Source of the DNA: Micromonosporaceae bacterium KJ-029
GTDB lineage: Bacteria > Actinomycetota > Actinomycetes > Mycobacteriales > Micromonosporaceae
Direction: 5' to 3'
NCBI GenBank assembly: GCA_005402585.1
Contig: BIFP01000008.1
Location: 496,001-560,000, forward strand
DNA: 64,000 nt
In this document: positions 1 through 8,875 of the stretch, piece by piece
Position numbering within the stretch: position 1 is the stretch's first letter
Layout: the number at the start of each line of letters is the position of its first letter
Position numbers and translations under genes: made by a program
The notes under the pieces: generated by a model
The model's input: only the letters and a program-made list of their open reading frames with translations
What the model was told of the DNA's origin: nothing
The model's database searches: none

Positions 1-243
1 CCGCACCGACTGGTGCTGGGCCTCGCCGATCAGCTGATCGAGCACGGTGTGCGCCAGCGCGTCGGCCGGCGGACGCCGGTCGATCACGGTGACCTGACCC
101 GAGGCGACGGTGACGTGTCCATAGAGGATCAGCTCACCGAGGAGCCCGCCGGCCAGACCCAGTCCGGTCGCCGCCGGGTGCAACTTCGCCTTGCCCCGGG
201 TGTCGTTGTGTGCGATCAGGAAGAACTCGTCGGCGATGAGCAA
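1..243 (-). CDS. GPP34 family protein, N-terminal part (runs off the window)
   Basis: The reverse strand encodes 81 codons opening MLIADEFFLIAHND, then a glycine-rich LGLAGGLLGELIL helix and a VIDRRPPAD stretch. This is the start of the GPP34 (Golgi phosphoprotein 3-like) fold found in actinobacteria, where the role is unclear; the eukaryotic relatives bind phosphoinositides. I chose the TTG at 243 because a GGGAGG lies four bases upstream and the frame is closed by a TAG shortly before it. Family members usually run about 200 residues or more, so the C-terminal part is outside the window. The gene diverges from the XRE regulator at 392. Family confidence is fair; function is unknown. Confidence 0.7.
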   Translation of the reverse strand, partial: MLIADEFFLIAHNDTRGKAKLHPAATGLGLAGGLLGELILYGHVTVASGQVTVIDRRPPADALAHTVLDQLIGEAQHQSVR

Positions 244-302
244 ACGTCCTCCCAGGCCGGCTGTCCATAGTGATCGCTAACCCGGGAAAGGATGCACCTA
301 CC

Positions 303-347
303 GCAACTGCAATGCAACTCCCGTTTTTCACGGTTGCACTCCGTGCA
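303..347. promoter_or_regulatory. Cluster of TGCAA motifs between GPP34 and the XRE gene
   Basis: The 148-base divergent gap holds GCAACTGCAATGCAACT at 303-319, then TGCAAC at 313-318 facing GTTGCA at 333-338, then a GTGCAG. Half-sites repeated in both orientations look like an operator. The adjacent XRE regulator is the obvious candidate to bind it. This is inference from spacing and symmetry only. Confidence 0.35.
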
Positions 348-391
348 GTCGCGACCTGCGCATCTGGTCGTGACAGACTCGGAGGGTGACC

Positions 392-1228
392 GTGAGCCCC
401 ACCGTCCGCCGCCGCCGCATCGCCCGGGAACTCCGTCAGTTGCGCGAACGCGCCGGGATGACCCTGGATGTCGCCGCCCGGCAGCTGGACATGTCCAAGA
501 GCAACCTGTCCCGCATCGAGAACGCCCAGATCGGCATCAAGCCGCGCGACGTACGCGCCGCGCTGGCGCTGTACCAGGTCACCGGAAACGACGCCGAGGC
601 GCTCATCGAGATCGCCCGCGGCGCCCAGCAGCGCGGCTGGTGGCAGCACTACAGCGATGTACTGCCGGAGTGGTTCGAGTTCTACGTCGGACTGGAGGCC
701 GAGGCGTCCACCCTGCGCACGTACGAGGCCGAGGCGGTGCCCGGCCTGCTGCAGACCGAGGCGTACGCCCGGGAGGTCTACCGGCTCACCGCGGGCGAGG
801 AGGACGTGGACCGCAAGGTGGCCGCCCGGCTCCGCCGGCAGGACGTGCTACGCAGCGACGACCCGGTCGAACTGTCGGTCGTGTTGAACGAGGCGGTGTT
901 GTTACGCCCTGTTGGCGGCAGGCCCGTCATGGCCGGGCAACTGGCCCACCTGGAGACCGCCGCCCAGTTACCGAACGTCACGGTGCAGGTACTTCCGTTC
1001 GAGGCCGGCGGGCATCCGGCGATGAACTCACCGTACGTAATCCTCACGTTCGCCGACGCGGCCGACGCAGCCGTGGTCTACCTGGAAAATCTCACGACAG
1101 GCCTGGCACTGGAGGAAGCCGGACAAGTGCGCTCGTATAGCCTTGTGCACGAGAGGCTGAGCCGTCTGGCACTCGATCCGGCGGCGTCTTTGGTGCGCCT
1201 GAAAGAGGCTTCTCGCTACTTTACGTGA
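392..1228 (+). CDS. XRE-family HTH regulator with DUF5753 domain
   Basis: A 278-residue DNA-binding protein. Residues about 8-60 form a Cro/CI helix-turn-helix (MTLDVAARQLDMSKSNLSRIE, with the recognition helix around SKSNLSRIE). The rest is the DUF5753 domain, recognised by the block LRTYEAEAVPGLLQTEAYAR. This pairing is very common in Streptomyces and Micromonospora, usually beside a small DUF397 gene, as here 43 bases downstream. Such pairs include WhiJ-like developmental regulators. I prefer the GTG at 392 because GGAGG at 381-385 is six bases upstream of it but directly abuts the in-frame GTG at 386. The target is not known; autoregulation through the TGCAA motifs upstream is plausible. 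Confidence 0.85.
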   Translation: MSPTVRRRRIARELRQLRERAGMTLDVAARQLDMSKSNLSRIENAQIGIKPRDVRAALALYQVTGNDAEALIEIARGAQQRGWWQHYSDVLPEWFEFYVGLEAEASTLRTYEAEAVPGLLQTEAYAREVYRLTAGEEDVDRKVAARLRRQDVLRSDDPVELSVVLNEAVLLRPVGGRPVMAGQLAHLETAAQLPNVTVQVLPFEAGGHPAMNSPYVILTFADAADAAVVYLENLTTGLALEEAGQVRSYSLVHERLSRLALDPAASLVRLKEASRYFT

Positions 1229-1271
1229 CCGCTGCAGCGCGGTCACTGTCGGTATCGACGAAGGGATCGCG

Positions 1272-1472
1272 ATGACCGCGCTCGACCTGTCCCGGGCGGA
1301 GTGGCGCACCAGTACGCGCAGTGTGGGCAACGGCAACTGCGTCGAGGTGGCCACCGTCGACGGTCGGATCGCGGTGCGGGACAGCAAGGATCGCCACGGG
1401 CCGATCCTTGCCTTCCCGCCGTCGGCCTGGGCCGCCTTCGTCGGTGGCCTCGACGAGGTCCGCGCCGGCTGA
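1272..1472 (+). CDS. DUF397 domain protein
   Basis: A 66-residue protein with the DUF397 signature: WRTSTRS near the N-terminus, GNCVEVA at about 21-27, VRDSKD at about 40-45, and the closing block ILAFPPSAWAAFVGGL. AAGGGA lies just upstream of the ATG. DUF397 proteins are small partners of XRE-DUF5753 regulators, and the pair has been proposed to act as a toxin-antitoxin-like or anti-regulator module; that role is from the literature on other loci. Its stop codon lies inside the first unit of the tandem repeat at 1462. Confidence 0.85.
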   Translation: MTALDLSRAEWRTSTRSVGNGNCVEVATVDGRIAVRDSKDRHGPILAFPPSAWAAFVGGLDEVRAG

Positions 1473-1600
1473 GCCCAAACGGGCCGGCGCACAGACGCGC
1501 CGGCTGAGCCCAAACGGCCCGGCGCACCGGCGCGCCGGCTGAGCCGCCTCCCGGGCCGGTGCACAGGCGCGCCGACTCGGCCCCTGGGGCCGGTGCGACA
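1462..1600. repeat. Degenerate 35-37 bp tandem repeat, about four units
   Basis: Units begin at 1462, 1497, 1532 and 1569, each starting GCGCCGGCTGAG or GCGCCGACTCGG. The first two are 35 bases and nearly identical; the third is 37 bases and diverged, and the fourth is partial. Each unit can pair GCGCCGG with CCGGCGC. The array includes the end of the DUF397 gene and reaches the start of hrpB, so it fills the whole gap and could act as a weak terminator. Confidence 0.75.
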
Positions 1601-4205
1601 CTGGGCCGTGCTCTCCGACGTGGCCCTCGACCTGCCGGTCCGGCCGGCACTGCCACCGCTGGTGGCGGCGCTGCGCTCGGCCGGCGCCGCCGTCCTGGTC
1701 GCCCCACCGGGCACCGGCAAGACCACCCTCGCCCCGCTTGCCGTGGCCGACGCGGTCGACGGTCGGGTGATCGTCGCCGAGCCCCGCCGGTTGGCCACCC
1801 GGGCGGCGGCGCGGCGGATGGCGGCCCTGCTCGGCGAGCGGGTCGGCGACCGGGTCGGGTACGCGGTGCGGGGTGAGCGGCGGGCCGGCCCGCGGACCCG
1901 CGTCGAGGTGGTCACCACCGGCCTGCTGGTCCGCCGGCTGCACCACGACCCGGAGCTGGCCGGCGTCGGCGCGGTGCTGCTCGACGAGTGCCACGAGCGG
2001 CAGCTCGACGCCGATCTCGCGCTCGCCTTCACGGTCGAGTCCCGGGCCGCGCTACGGCCGGATCTGTGGCTGCTGGCGATGTCCGCGACCCCGGAGGCGG
2101 ACCGCTTCGCCGCCCTGCTCGGCGGTGCGGCACCCGCGCCGGTCGTCCGGGCGGCGTCGGCCCTGCACCCGGTGACCCGGGTCTGGGCGCCTCCGCCCCG
2201 GCCAGCGCCGCCACCCGGAGCGGGACCGGTGGACCGGTCCCTGCTGGACCACGTCGCGGCCACCGTCCGGCGGGCCCTGCGGGAACGCGACGGCGATCTG
2301 CTGGTCTTCCTGCCCGGAGTGGGCGAGATCGCGGCCGTCGGCGGCCGGCTGGCCGACCTGCGCGACAGCGTCGACGTGCTGCGGTTGCACGGCCGGCAGG
2401 GCGGTACCGAGCAGGACGCCGCCCTGACGCCGGGACAACGGCGGCGGGTGGTGCTGGCCACGGCGGTGGCGGAGAGCAGCGTGACCGTGCCGGGAGTGCG
2501 GACGGTGGTGGACGCCGGCCTGTCCCGGGTGGCCCGACTGGACCTGGCCCGGGGGTTGGGCGCCCTGGTCACCGTGCCGGTGTCCCGGGCCACGGCCACC
2601 CAGCGGGCCGGCCGGGCCGGCCGGGAGGCGCCCGGCCACGTCTACCGTTGCTGGTCGCAGGCCACGCACGAGCGGCTGCCGGCACAGCCGGAGCCGGAGA
2701 TCGCCACTGCCGACCTCACCGGGTTCGCCCTGGAGCTGGCCGCCTGGGGCGCCCCTGACGGCACCGGGCTCGCCCTGCCCGACCCGCCACCGGCGGCGGC
2801 GATGACGGTGGCCCGGGAGACACTGTCCACCTTGGGCGCGCTCGACCCGGACGGCCGGATCACCACGCGGGGCCGGGCGATCGCCGCCGCCGGAGCGCAT
2901 CCCCGGCTGGCCCGGGCGCTGCTCGACGGCGCCGCCCGGGTGGGCACCGACCGCGCCGCCGAGGTGGTGGCGTTGCTCGCCGAGGAGACCGCCGCCGGGC
3001 CGGGCGACGACCTCACCGCCGCCTGGCGCCGGCTGCGTACCGGCACCGACCCGGCCGCCACCGCGCGCTGGCGCACCGAGGTACGCCGGCTGCGCGCCGC
3101 CCTGCCGGCCACCGCGAACGGCCCGTCGGATCGGGGCGACAGACGCCCGGACGGCGTCGCCGACCGATCCGCGCCGACCGGACCAAACCAGCACGGCCGG
3201 CGGCCGGACGACGGGCCGGCGGCCCTGCCCGATGACCTCGCCGCCGGGCTGCTGGTCGGGCTGGCGTACCCCGAGCGACTGGCCCGGGTGCGGCGGCCCG
3301 GCGGATCGGCGTACCTGATGAGCGGCGGGACCGCTGCGGAGCTGGCGCCGGGGTCGGCGCTGGCCGGAGCGAACTGGCTGGCCGTGGCGGTGGCCGACCG
3401 GTCCCCGGGCACCCCGACCGCCCGGGTCCGGCTCGCCGCCGTCCTGGACGAGGCGACCGCCCGCGAGGCCGGCGGGCCGCTGCTGCGCGCCGGGCGGGAG
3501 GTCGGCTGGTCCGGTACGGACGTGGTGGCCCGGGAGGTGGTCCGGCTGGGCGCAATCGAGCTGGTCGAGCGTCCGCTGCACCGGCCCGACCCGGGCGAGG
3601 TCAGCGCGGCCCTGCTGACCGGCCTGCGCGACGGCGGTCTCGACCTGCTGACCTGGACCCCGTCGGCGCGGGCGCTGCGCGAGCGGCTGGCGTTCTGCCG
3701 GCACGCGCTCGGCGGCGACTGGCCCGACGTGTCCGACACCGCGCTGCTGGCCGGCGCGCCGGACTGGCTCGGCCCGGAGCTGGCCACCGCCCGCCGCCGG
3801 GCCGACCTGGCCCGGATCGACGTGGCCGGGGCGCTGCGCCGGCTGGTGCCGTGGCCGCTGGCCGGGCGGCTGGACGAGCTGGCCCCGGAACGGATCACCG
3901 TGCCCAGCGGTTCCCGGATCCGGGTGGACTACACCGACCCGGCCGCACCGGTGCTCGCGGTCCGGCTCCAGGAGACCTTCGGCTGGGCGGAGGCGCCGCA
4001 CGTCGGCGGTGGCCGGGTGCCGGTGCTGCTGCACCTGCTCTCGCCGGCGGGCCGACCGGTGGCGGTCACCGCCGACCTGGCGTCGTTCTGGCGCTCCGGC
4101 TACCGGCAGGTCCGGGCCGAGCTGCGCGGGCGGTACCCGCGACATCCCTGGCCGGAGGACCCGACCACGGCCGCGCCGACCCGGCAGGCCGGTCGCCGAC
4201 GCTAG
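1593..4205 (+). CDS. hrpB: ATP-dependent helicase HrpB
   Basis: An 870-residue DEAH/RHA-type helicase. Walker A is GTGKTT at about residue 41, motif II is DECH, motif III is SAT, and motif VI is QRAGRAGR at about 335. The HA2-like and HrpB C-terminal regions follow, including GSRIRVDY. Length fits HrpB, usually 800-850 residues. A hydrophilic insert at about residues 505-540 (ANGPSDRGDRRPDG) breaks the central region and looks like a linker. HrpB is widespread and its substrate is poorly defined; RNA is assumed. No clear ribosome site precedes the GTG at 1593, and the GTG at 1608 is an equally possible start. It converges with the phosphatase gene, only five bases apart. Confidence 0.9.
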   Translation: MRHWAVLSDVALDLPVRPALPPLVAALRSAGAAVLVAPPGTGKTTLAPLAVADAVDGRVIVAEPRRLATRAAARRMAALLGERVGDRVGYAVRGERRAGPRTRVEVVTTGLLVRRLHHDPELAGVGAVLLDECHERQLDADLALAFTVESRAALRPDLWLLAMSATPEADRFAALLGGAAPAPVVRAASALHPVTRVWAPPPRPAPPPGAGPVDRSLLDHVAATVRRALRERDGDLLVFLPGVGEIAAVGGRLADLRDSVDVLRLHGRQGGTEQDAALTPGQRRRVVLATAVAESSVTVPGVRTVVDAGLSRVARLDLARGLGALVTVPVSRATATQRAGRAGREAPGHVYRCWSQATHERLPAQPEPEIATADLTGFALELAAWGAPDGTGLALPDPPPAAAMTVARETLSTLGALDPDGRITTRGRAIAAAGAHPRLARALLDGAARVGTDRAAEVVALLAEETAAGPGDDLTAAWRRLRTGTDPAATARWRTEVRRLRAALPATANGPSDRGDRRPDGVADRSAPTGPNQHGRRPDDGPAALPDDLAAGLLVGLAYPERLARVRRPGGSAYLMSGGTAAELAPGSALAGANWLAVAVADRSPGTPTARVRLAAVLDEATAREAGGPLLRAGREVGWSGTDVVAREVVRLGAIELVERPLHRPDPGEVSAALLTGLRDGGLDLLTWTPSARALRERLAFCRHALGGDWPDVSDTALLAGAPDWLGPELATARRRADLARIDVAGALRRLVPWPLAGRLDELAPERITVPSGSRIRVDYTDPAAPVLAVRLQETFGWAEAPHVGGGRVPVLLHLLSPAGRPVAVTADLASFWRSGYRQVRAELRGRYPRHPWPEDPTTAAPTRQAGRRR

Positions 4206-4210
4206 GGCCC

Positions 4211-4939
4211 TCAGTCCTCGTCGACCACGTCGGCGACGACGACGGTGATGTTGTCCGGGCCGCCGGCACGCAGCGCCAGGTCGATCAGCTGCCGGGCACA
4301 CCCCTCCCGGTCCGGGTGGCCGGCCAGCACCTCGGCCAGGGTGTCGGCCCGGACCACGTTGGACAGCCCGTCGCTGCACAGCAGCCAGCGGTCGCCGGCC
4401 CGGGGCAGCATCGTGGCGTACGTCGGGGAGACCTCGTCGCCCTGCAACGCCTGGGTGACCACGGCCCGGCGGGGATGGCTACCGGCCTGGTCGGGGGTGA
4501 TCAGGCCCTGGTCGACGAGCATCTGCACGAAGGTGTCGTCGCGGGTGATCTGCTTGAGCACGCCGTCGCGGAACAGGTACGCCCGGGAGTCGCCCACGTG
4601 GGCCAGTGCCAGGCAGCTGCCGGTACGCGCGAACAGCAGCGCGGTCAGCGTGGTGCCCATCCCCTGCCGCTGCGGGTCCTCGGCGACCGCCTGGCGGATC
4701 CGGGTGGTGGCCAGCTGGATGCCGCTCTGTAGCGCGGCGACCAGGGCGTCCTCTGGGGTCGCCAGGTCCAGCGGCGCCACCGCCTCGATGGCGATGGCGC
4801 TGGCCAGGTCGCCCGCGGCCATGCCACCCATGCCGTCGGCGACGGCGACCAGCCAGGTGCCGGTGTGCAGAGCGTCCTGGTTACCGCTGCGGATCAGCCC
4901 ACGGTCGCTCGTCCCGGCGGAACGCAGCTTCAGGGTCAT
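4211..4939 (-). CDS. PP2C-family Ser/Thr protein phosphatase
   Basis: A 242-residue soluble phosphatase. The metal-binding PP2C motifs are present: RSGNQDA near residue 17, [15 protein letters not shown] near 33, [12 protein letters not shown] near 110, [11 protein letters not shown] near 180, and [10 protein letters not shown] at the C-terminus. This is the catalytic core alone, without the transmembrane tail of PstP, so it is probably cytosolic and acts on Hanks-type kinase substrates. No kinase gene is adjacent. A CAGGCT seven bases before the ATG could be the -10 of a leaderless transcript, with GACAAC 16 bases further up, but the match is weak. Confidence 0.88.
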   Translation of the reverse strand: MTLKLRSAGTSDRGLIRSGNQDALHTGTWLVAVADGMGGMAAGDLASAIAIEAVAPLDLATPEDALVAALQSGIQLATTRIRQAVAEDPQRQGMGTTLTALLFARTGSCLALAHVGDSRAYLFRDGVLKQITRDDTFVQMLVDQGLITPDQAGSHPRRAVVTQALQGDEVSPTYATMLPRAGDRWLLCSDGLSNVVRADTLAEVLAGHPDREGCARQLIDLALRAGGPDNITVVVADVVDED

Positions 4940-5053
4940 GGCACGCAGCCTGCCAGGCGAAGGGCGCGGTTGTCTCTAGGAGATCAGGACGGCCGGGCGT
5001 GGCGCGGCGAATCTCACTGCCGGAGGACCCCGATTCTCATCGGACCGGATCGA

Positions 5054-5082
5054 TTGACAGGGTCCGTTCGCCCTGGAAACAT
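5054..5082 (+). promoter_or_regulatory. Candidate promoter of the GH9 cellulase
   Basis: TTGACA at 5054-5059 is a perfect -35. A weak AAACAT at 5077-5082 sits at 17-base spacing. The operator starts at the next base, so a bound repressor would cover the transcription start. The -10 assignment is uncertain. Confidence 0.45.
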
Positions 5083-5116
5083 GCCCGATATCTGGGAGCG
5101 CTCCCAGCTATCGGGC
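5083..5116. promoter_or_regulatory. CebR-type operator, extended palindrome
   Basis: The core at 5093-5106 reads TGGGAGCGCTCCCA, which as I recall is the consensus of the CebR cellobiose-responsive LacI-family repressor in Streptomyces. The symmetry extends much further: arms 5083-5099 and 5100-5116 are complementary over 17 positions with a single mismatch. Its position between a TTGACA promoter and a secreted cellulase makes repression released by cello-oligosaccharides the natural reading. No cebR gene lies in the window. Confidence 0.85.
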
Positions 5117-5170
5117 CACCCTGCCCACCACCCGCACCTCCCCGTCCCGCTCGTCGGAAGGAACCCACCC

Positions 5171-7783
5171 GTGACGCCATCCCGACGTCGTCTCGCGGTG
5201 CTCGCCGCGGCGACCACCGTGGCGCTGGCCGGCTCGTCCGCCGGCACAGCCCACGCCGATCCCCCCGCGGACGCCCCCGAACAGATCACCAACGGCGACT
5301 TCAGCGCCGGCGTGTCGCCCTGGTTCTCCTACGGCACCGGCCCGCTCGGGGTGACCGACGGCCAGCTCTGCACCACCGTCCCCGGCGGCCTGGCCAACCC
5401 CTGGGACGCCGGCATCGGCCAGGACGGCGTCCCGCTGATCGCCGGCGCCGAGTACACCCTCGGCTTCGACGTCACCGCGACCCCCGGCAGCGTAGTCACC
5501 GCCGTGCTGCAACTCGGCAACGCCCCCTACACCGGGTACTTCACGGTCAACGCCGGCGCCACGCCGAGCCAGCAGCGCGTCGAACGGACCTTCGTCGCGC
5601 CCGCCGACGACGCCCGCGCCCAGCTGATCTTCCAGGTCGGCGGCAACGCCCAGCAGCAGACCATCTGCCTGGACAACGTCTCGCTGCGTGGCGGCAACCC
5701 GCCCGAGCCGTACGTGCCGGACACCGGCCCCCGGGTCCGCGTCAACCAGGTCGGCTACCTGCCCGGCGGGCCGAAGAACGCCACCGTGGTCACCGAGGCG
5801 ACCGGGGCCCTGCCCTGGCAACTGCGCGCCGCCTCCGGCGCCGTGCTCGCCAGCGGCACCACCACCCCGCGCGGGGTCGACCCGGCGTCGGCGCAGAACG
5901 TGCACTCGGTCGACTTCTCGTCGTACCGCACGCCGGGGCGGGGCCTGACGCTGGCCGTGGACGGCGAGGTCAGCCACCCGTTCGACATCTCCGGCACGCT
6001 CTACGACCAGCTCCGCTCGGACGCCCTGCAGTTCTTCTACATCCAGCGCAGCGGCATCGCCATCGACGGCAATCTGGTCGGCGCGGAGTACGCCCGGCCG
6101 GCCGGACACCTGGGCGTCGCCCCCAACCAGGGCGACACCGACGTGCCCTGCCAGCCCGGCGTCTGCGACTACCGGCTCGACGTGCGCGGCGGCTGGTATG
6201 ACGCGGGTGACCACGGCAAGTACGTGGTCAACGGCGGCATCGCCACCCACCAGTTGCTGAGCACCTTCGAGCGGACCAAGAACGCCGCCACCGCCGGGCA
6301 CGGCGCCGCCCTGGCCGACGGCACGCTGCGGGTGCCCGAACGCCATAACAAGGTGCCGGACATCCTCGACGAGGCCCGGTGGGAGCTGGAGTTCCTGCTG
6401 CGTATGCAGGTGCCGGCCGGCAAGCCACTGGCCGGAATGGCCCACCACAAGATCCACGACCGGAACTGGACCGGGCTGCCGCTGCAACCCGAGGACGACG
6501 CGGAGCCGCGGGAACTGCACCCGCCGTCCACCGCCGCCACCCTGAACCTGGCCGCCGTCGCCGCCCAGTGCGCCCGGCTGTTCGCCCCGTACGACGCGGC
6601 GTTCGCCCAACGCTGCGGCACCGCGGCGAAGACCGCCTACGCCGCGGCCAAGGCCAACCCCAACCGGTACGCCAGCCCGGCGGACAGCACCGGCGGCGGC
6701 GCCTACGACGACAGCAACGTCACCGACGAGTTCTACTGGGCGGCCGTCGAGCTGTACCTGACCACCGGGGAACGCACCTACCTGACCGACCTGACCGCCT
6801 CGCCGCACCACACCGGCAACGTGTTCGACGTACGCGGCTTCGGCTGGCAGAGCGTCGCCGCGCTGGGCCGGCTGGGCCTGGCGACCGTGCCCAACGGGCT
6901 GCCGGCCGCGGAGCTGACCCGGATCCGGGCGTCGGTCACCGCCGCCGCCGACGGCTACCTCGCCGAGATCCGCCGCCAGGCGTACGGGCTGCCTATGCCC
7001 GGCGACCCGGGCAGCTACTTCTGGGGCGGCAACAGCAACGTCATCAACAACGCGATCGTGCTGGCCACCGCCTTCGACCTGACCGGCGACGCAAAGTACC
7101 GGGACGGGGCCGTGCAGGCGATGGACTACATCCTCGGCCGCAACGCGCTGAACATCTCGTACGTGACCGGATGGGGCGAGCACGCGGCGGAGAACCAGCA
7201 CAGCCGGATCTTCGGCCACCAGCTCGACCCGAACCTGCCGAAGCCGCCCGCCGGCTCGCTGGCCGGCGGCCCGAACGCCGACCTGCAGGACCCGTTCGTG
7301 CAGCAACTGCTCACCGGCTGCGCGCCGATGTTCTGCTTCGTCGACGACATCAACTCGTACTCGACCAACGAGGTGGCGATCAACTGGAACTCGGCGCTGG
7401 CCTGGATCGCGTCGTTCCTGGCCGACCAGGGCGACGCCCGGGCGGTCCCGCCGCCCACCTGCGCGGTGACGTACACCAACTACGGCTTCTGGCACGGCGG
7501 CACCGGCTTCACCGCCCAGGTGACCATCCGCAACACCGGCACGACCGAGGTGAACGGCTGGACCGCCCGGTTCGCGTTCACCGGTGACGCGAAGGTGCGC
7601 GAGGCGTGGATGGCGGACGTGACGCAGTCCGGGGCCACGGTGACCGCGAAGAACGAGTCGTACAACGCCCGGATCGCCCCGGGCGGCACGCAGATGTTCG
7701 GCTTCAACGCCACCACCGGCGGCGGCGCCAACCCGGCACCGGGCCTGATCACCGTCAACGGCGCACCCTGCGTCGTCTCCTGA
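5171..7783 (+). CDS. Secreted GH9 endoglucanase with CBM4/9-like and CBM2 modules
   Basis: An 870-residue exported cellulase. A signal peptide ([17 protein letters not shown], cleavage after AHA at about 37) leads into a CBM4/9-like module opening ITNGDFSAG, an Ig-like CelD_N domain starting near [11 protein letters not shown], and the GH9 catalytic domain. The latter has [13 protein letters not shown], with D344 and D347 as the expected base pair, and [13 protein letters not shown], with E734 as the expected acid. A CBM2 module fills residues 764-870 between two cysteines. GH9 enzymes cut beta-1,4-glucans, and CBM2 binds crystalline cellulose. I chose the GTG at 5171 because GGAAGGAA precedes it and the signal peptide begins there; the frame is open further upstream but would run through the operator. 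Confidence 0.93.
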   Translation: MTPSRRRLAVLAAATTVALAGSSAGTAHADPPADAPEQITNGDFSAGVSPWFSYGTGPLGVTDGQLCTTVPGGLANPWDAGIGQDGVPLIAGAEYTLGFDVTATPGSVVTAVLQLGNAPYTGYFTVNAGATPSQQRVERTFVAPADDARAQLIFQVGGNAQQQTICLDNVSLRGGNPPEPYVPDTGPRVRVNQVGYLPGGPKNATVVTEATGALPWQLRAASGAVLASGTTTPRGVDPASAQNVHSVDFSSYRTPGRGLTLAVDGEVSHPFDISGTLYDQLRSDALQFFYIQRSGIAIDGNLVGAEYARPAGHLGVAPNQGDTDVPCQPGVCDYRLDVRGGWYDAGDHGKYVVNGGIATHQLLSTFERTKNAATAGHGAALADGTLRVPERHNKVPDILDEARWELEFLLRMQVPAGKPLAGMAHHKIHDRNWTGLPLQPEDDAEPRELHPPSTAATLNLAAVAAQCARLFAPYDAAFAQRCGTAAKTAYAAAKANPNRYASPADSTGGGAYDDSNVTDEFYWAAVELYLTTGERTYLTDLTASPHHTGNVFDVRGFGWQSVAALGRLGLATVPNGLPAAELTRIRASVTAAADGYLAEIRRQAYGLPMPGDPGSYFWGGNSNVINNAIVLATAFDLTGDAKYRDGAVQAMDYILGRNALNISYVTGWGEHAAENQHSRIFGHQLDPNLPKPPAGSLAGGPNADLQDPFVQQLLTGCAPMFCFVDDINSYSTNEVAINWNSALAWIASFLADQGDARAVPPPTCAVTYTNYGFWHGGTGFTAQVTIRNTGTTEVNGWTARFAFTGDAKVREAWMADVTQSGATVTAKNESYNARIAPGGTQMFGFNATTGGGANPAPGLITVNGAPCVVS

Positions 7784-7786
7784 TCC

Positions 7787-7824
7787 CCCGGGTGGGCGCC
7801 GTCGGCGACCGGCGCCCACCCGGG
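7787..7824 (+). terminator. Strong hairpin terminator after the GH9 gene
   Basis: CCCGGGTGGGCGCC at 7787-7800 is perfectly complementary to 7811-7824, with a ten-base loop. It starts four bases after the stop codon. No T-run follows, which is usual for high-GC actinobacteria. Confidence 0.8.
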
Positions 7825-7907
7825 CCTCCCCGGCAGTACGGAAATCCGGACTGTCCCCCGGCCCGCTGATAGCGTCGATCGCGGGTGCGGAACGGGGGCC
7901 ACGACGC

Positions 7908-8783
7908 ATGTTCGACGGTTTCGAGGAATTCGACATCCGCACCTCGGGCGCGACGATTCACGGACGCCGCGGCGGCAACGGACCGCCGGTGCTCCTCCTG
8001 CACGGCATTCCGGAAACGCACCTGATGTGGCACCGGGTGGCACCCCACCTCGCCGAGCACTACACGGTCGTCGCCACCGACCTGCGCGGCTACGGCGACA
8101 GCGGCAAGCCACCCAGCGCTCCCGACCACGAGCCGTACAGCATGCGCGCGACGGCTCGGGACCAGGTCGAACTCATGCGGACGCTGGGCCACCACCAGTT
8201 CCGGGTCGTCGGCCACGACCGCGGGGCCCGGTGCGCCTACCGGCTCGCGCTCGACGCGCCCGAGGCCGTCAGCCGCCTGGCGGTGATGGACGTCATCCCG
8301 ATCGGCGACGCCTGGGGCCGCGCCGACCACAGGTTCAGCCTCGCGTACTGGGTCTGGTCCTTCCTGGCCGCGCCGGAGCCGGTGCCGGAGCAGTTCATCG
8401 GCGCGGCGCCGGAGGTCCTGGTCAACTTCATGCTCGACAGGTGGCCAGAGGTGAAGGACGCCTTCCCGGCCGAGGTGCGGGCCACCTACATCGAGAAGTT
8501 CCGCGACCCGGCCACCGTCCACGCGATCTGCGAGGAGTTCCGGGCTGCCGCGACCGTGGACTTCCGGCACGACGAAGCGGACCGCGGCAAGCGGAAGATC
8601 GCCTGCCCGGTGCTCTTCCTGTGGAGCCAGCGGGGTTCGGTCGCGCAGCTGTACGAGGATCCCCTTGAGATCTGGCGGGAGTGGGCCGACGACGTTCGCG
8701 GCGGCCCGATACCGGTCGGCCATTTCATCCCGGAAGAGGCTCCCGAGGAGACCACCCGACAACTGCTGAACTTCCTGCGGTAG
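7908..8783 (+). CDS. Alpha/beta hydrolase, dehalogenase/epoxide-hydrolase-like
   Basis: A 291-residue alpha/beta-fold enzyme. It shows the oxyanion HGIPETHLMWHRVA block, the nucleophile motif GHDRGAR (D104 with R105 and R108), and a C-terminal GHFIPEE with H272. An aspartate nucleophile and the two arginines point to the fluoroacetate dehalogenase/epoxide hydrolase branch. However, the halide-pocket His-Trp pair is replaced here by VWSF, and the expected Tyr is Phe in EEFRAAAT, as far as I recall the family. A true dehalogenase is therefore doubtful; an epoxide hydrolase or another hydrolase is as likely. TAGCGT at 7870-7875 may be its -10. The gene stands alone. Confidence 0.8.
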   Translation: MFDGFEEFDIRTSGATIHGRRGGNGPPVLLLHGIPETHLMWHRVAPHLAEHYTVVATDLRGYGDSGKPPSAPDHEPYSMRATARDQVELMRTLGHHQFRVVGHDRGARCAYRLALDAPEAVSRLAVMDVIPIGDAWGRADHRFSLAYWVWSFLAAPEPVPEQFIGAAPEVLVNFMLDRWPEVKDAFPAEVRATYIEKFRDPATVHAICEEFRAAATVDFRHDEADRGKRKIACPVLFLWSQRGSVAQLYEDPLEIWREWADDVRGGPIPVGHFIPEEAPEETTRQLLNFLR

Positions 8784-8875
8784 CGGAACTCCGGGCTTAC
8801 CCGGCCCGGCCGGCAGGCCGGTGAGGTCCGCCTGTTGGACCCTCCCCGGACCGCTGACATCCTCGGTGTAGCAGC

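Noticed and set aside
1462..1600. Possible CRISPR array
   Set aside because: The units are contiguous, with no unique spacers and rising divergence, so this is a tandem repeat.
4865..5170. N-terminal extension of the GH9 protein
   Set aside because: The frame is open upstream, but it would cross the TTGACA promoter and the CebR-type operator. A ribosome site and signal peptide start at 5171.
5108..7942. A 944-codon open frame antisense to the GH9 cellulase gene, and similar long antisense frames over hrpB, sdhA, tex, hrpA and glgE
   Set aside because: In GC-rich DNA stop codons are rare in the frames opposite a real gene. These frames show Arg/Gly/Pro/Val-biased sequence without domains, while the sense frames carry complete catalytic motifs.
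8784..8875. Possible regulatory palindromes (CCGGC-rich)
   Set aside because: Only short CCGG/GGCC strings expected by chance in this composition; no clear arms.
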